This document shows positions 62,636 through 64,000 of a DNA stretch of 64,000 nucleotides, piece after piece. Source of the DNA: Paenibacillus tyrphae (GTDB lineage Bacteria > Bacillota > Bacilli > Paenibacillales > NBRC-103111); assembly GCF_024158745.1 (NCBI RefSeq), contig NZ_JAMZAW010000002.1, positions 1 through 64,000 on the forward strand, read 5' to 3'. The notes under the pieces are model-generated. The model saw only the letters and a list, made by a program, of their open reading frames with translations. It did not search any database and was not told the DNA's origin. Within the stretch, counting starts at the first letter, position 1. Each line of letters starts with the position of its first letter. Position numbers and translations under genes: made by a program.

Positions 62636-62697
62636 GCATGAAAGCGTGTCTGCGGGCGCCTGGCTTCAGCCGGGCCGCCCGCAGACAAACGCGCTCC
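62636..62697. repeat. Hairpin unit 2 in the icd-mdh gap
   Basis: GCATGAAAGCGT is followed by GTCTGCGGGCG, a loop with its own CCTGGC/GCCGGG stem, CGCCCGCAGAC, then AAACGCGCTCC. It has the same frame as unit 1, 95 bases downstream, with a wholly different yet perfectly paired stem. Confidence 0.65.
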
Positions 62698-62752
62698 ATT
62701 CTCAAACGCCACATGGGTGCGCCTCTACCCTGTTACCGACAACTTTCGTCGT

Positions 62753-62792
62753 CCAGGGGCCGAAACCCCTGGGGCCTCCCTTGTAAGGGAGG
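62753..62792 (-). terminator. Two small hairpins after icd
   Basis: CCAGGGG/CCCCTGG and CCTCCCTT/AAGGGAGG lie side by side 26 bases past the icd stop. They lack a T-run, so termination is possible but not certain. Similar C-rich strings (CTAACCCTC) repeat between them and the icd stop. The rest of 62443-62817 holds no gene. Confidence 0.45.
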
Positions 62793-62817
62793 TTTGGAGG
62801 GTTAGATTCTCCGAGGG

Positions 62818-64000
<1,183 letters not shown>

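Overview
The window looks like a spore-forming, Paenibacillus-type Firmicute chromosome. Core gene content and order recall Bacillus subtilis (icd, mdh, phoPR, polA, mutM, ytaF, coaE, nrdR). There are also an alpha/beta-type small acid-soluble spore protein, a T-box leader on serS, a pst-phoU operon, Lpl-type sugar ABC genes with YesM/YesN-type two-component partners, and copper-amine-oxidase-like stalk and SLH domains. The core is GC-rich. The first 12.2 kb is visibly AT-rich and accessory.

Region 1 (1-12,216) is accessory. It holds two paralogous cassettes on the minus strand. Cassette 1 reads: an HTH-XRE/TPR regulator of RNPP type (639-1910); an unlisted-size 40-residue secreted propeptide (478-600); a Spo0E-like phosphatase (60-281); and an AbrB-type regulator cut by the window edge (1-36). 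Cassette 2 (6112-8321) repeats regulator, Spo0E-like and AbrB-like genes but shows no propeptide. Both regulators diverge from a leader with an inverted repeat TTGAAC...GTTCAA. That leader occurs three times: before a decayed gene (2218), before an exported 377-residue protein (8625), and, without a regulator, before an exported 232-residue protein (10937). I read this as a peptide-quorum-sensing island that touches the Spo0A/AbrB sporulation-transition circuit and controls exported proteins. The block from about 5.6 to 12.2 kb is bounded by about 195-bp direct repeats that carry the first 22 bases of tRNA-Ala.

Region 2 (12,217-33,763) carries nrdR, a SASP gene, a lytic transglycosylase, coaE, ytaF, mutM, polA, a HAD protein, an EAL-CBS-GGDEF protein, a response regulator-histidine kinase-response regulator operon next to a solute ABC importer, and pstSCAB-phoU with two Pho-box-like sites.

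Region 3 (33,975-54,289) carries a chemotaxis receptor, two Gfo/Idh/MocA oxidoreductases, phoR then phoP, a BASS transporter, class I fumarase, a polysaccharide deacetylase, a YfbR-like nucleotidase, a second YtaF-like protein, an XRE-DUF1232 protein, an M-box riboswitch with no recognisable transporter, an SLH-anchored subtilase, PepF, an LLM oxidoreductase and an SDR.

Region 4 (54,629-64,000) carries T-box/serS, a split stalk-domain protein, a 258-bp palindrome, a small membrane protein, an RND pump with its TetR regulator and operator, then mdh, two tandem hairpin units, and icd running off the right edge.

All calls were made by reading the sequence and the conceptual translations. No database search was run.
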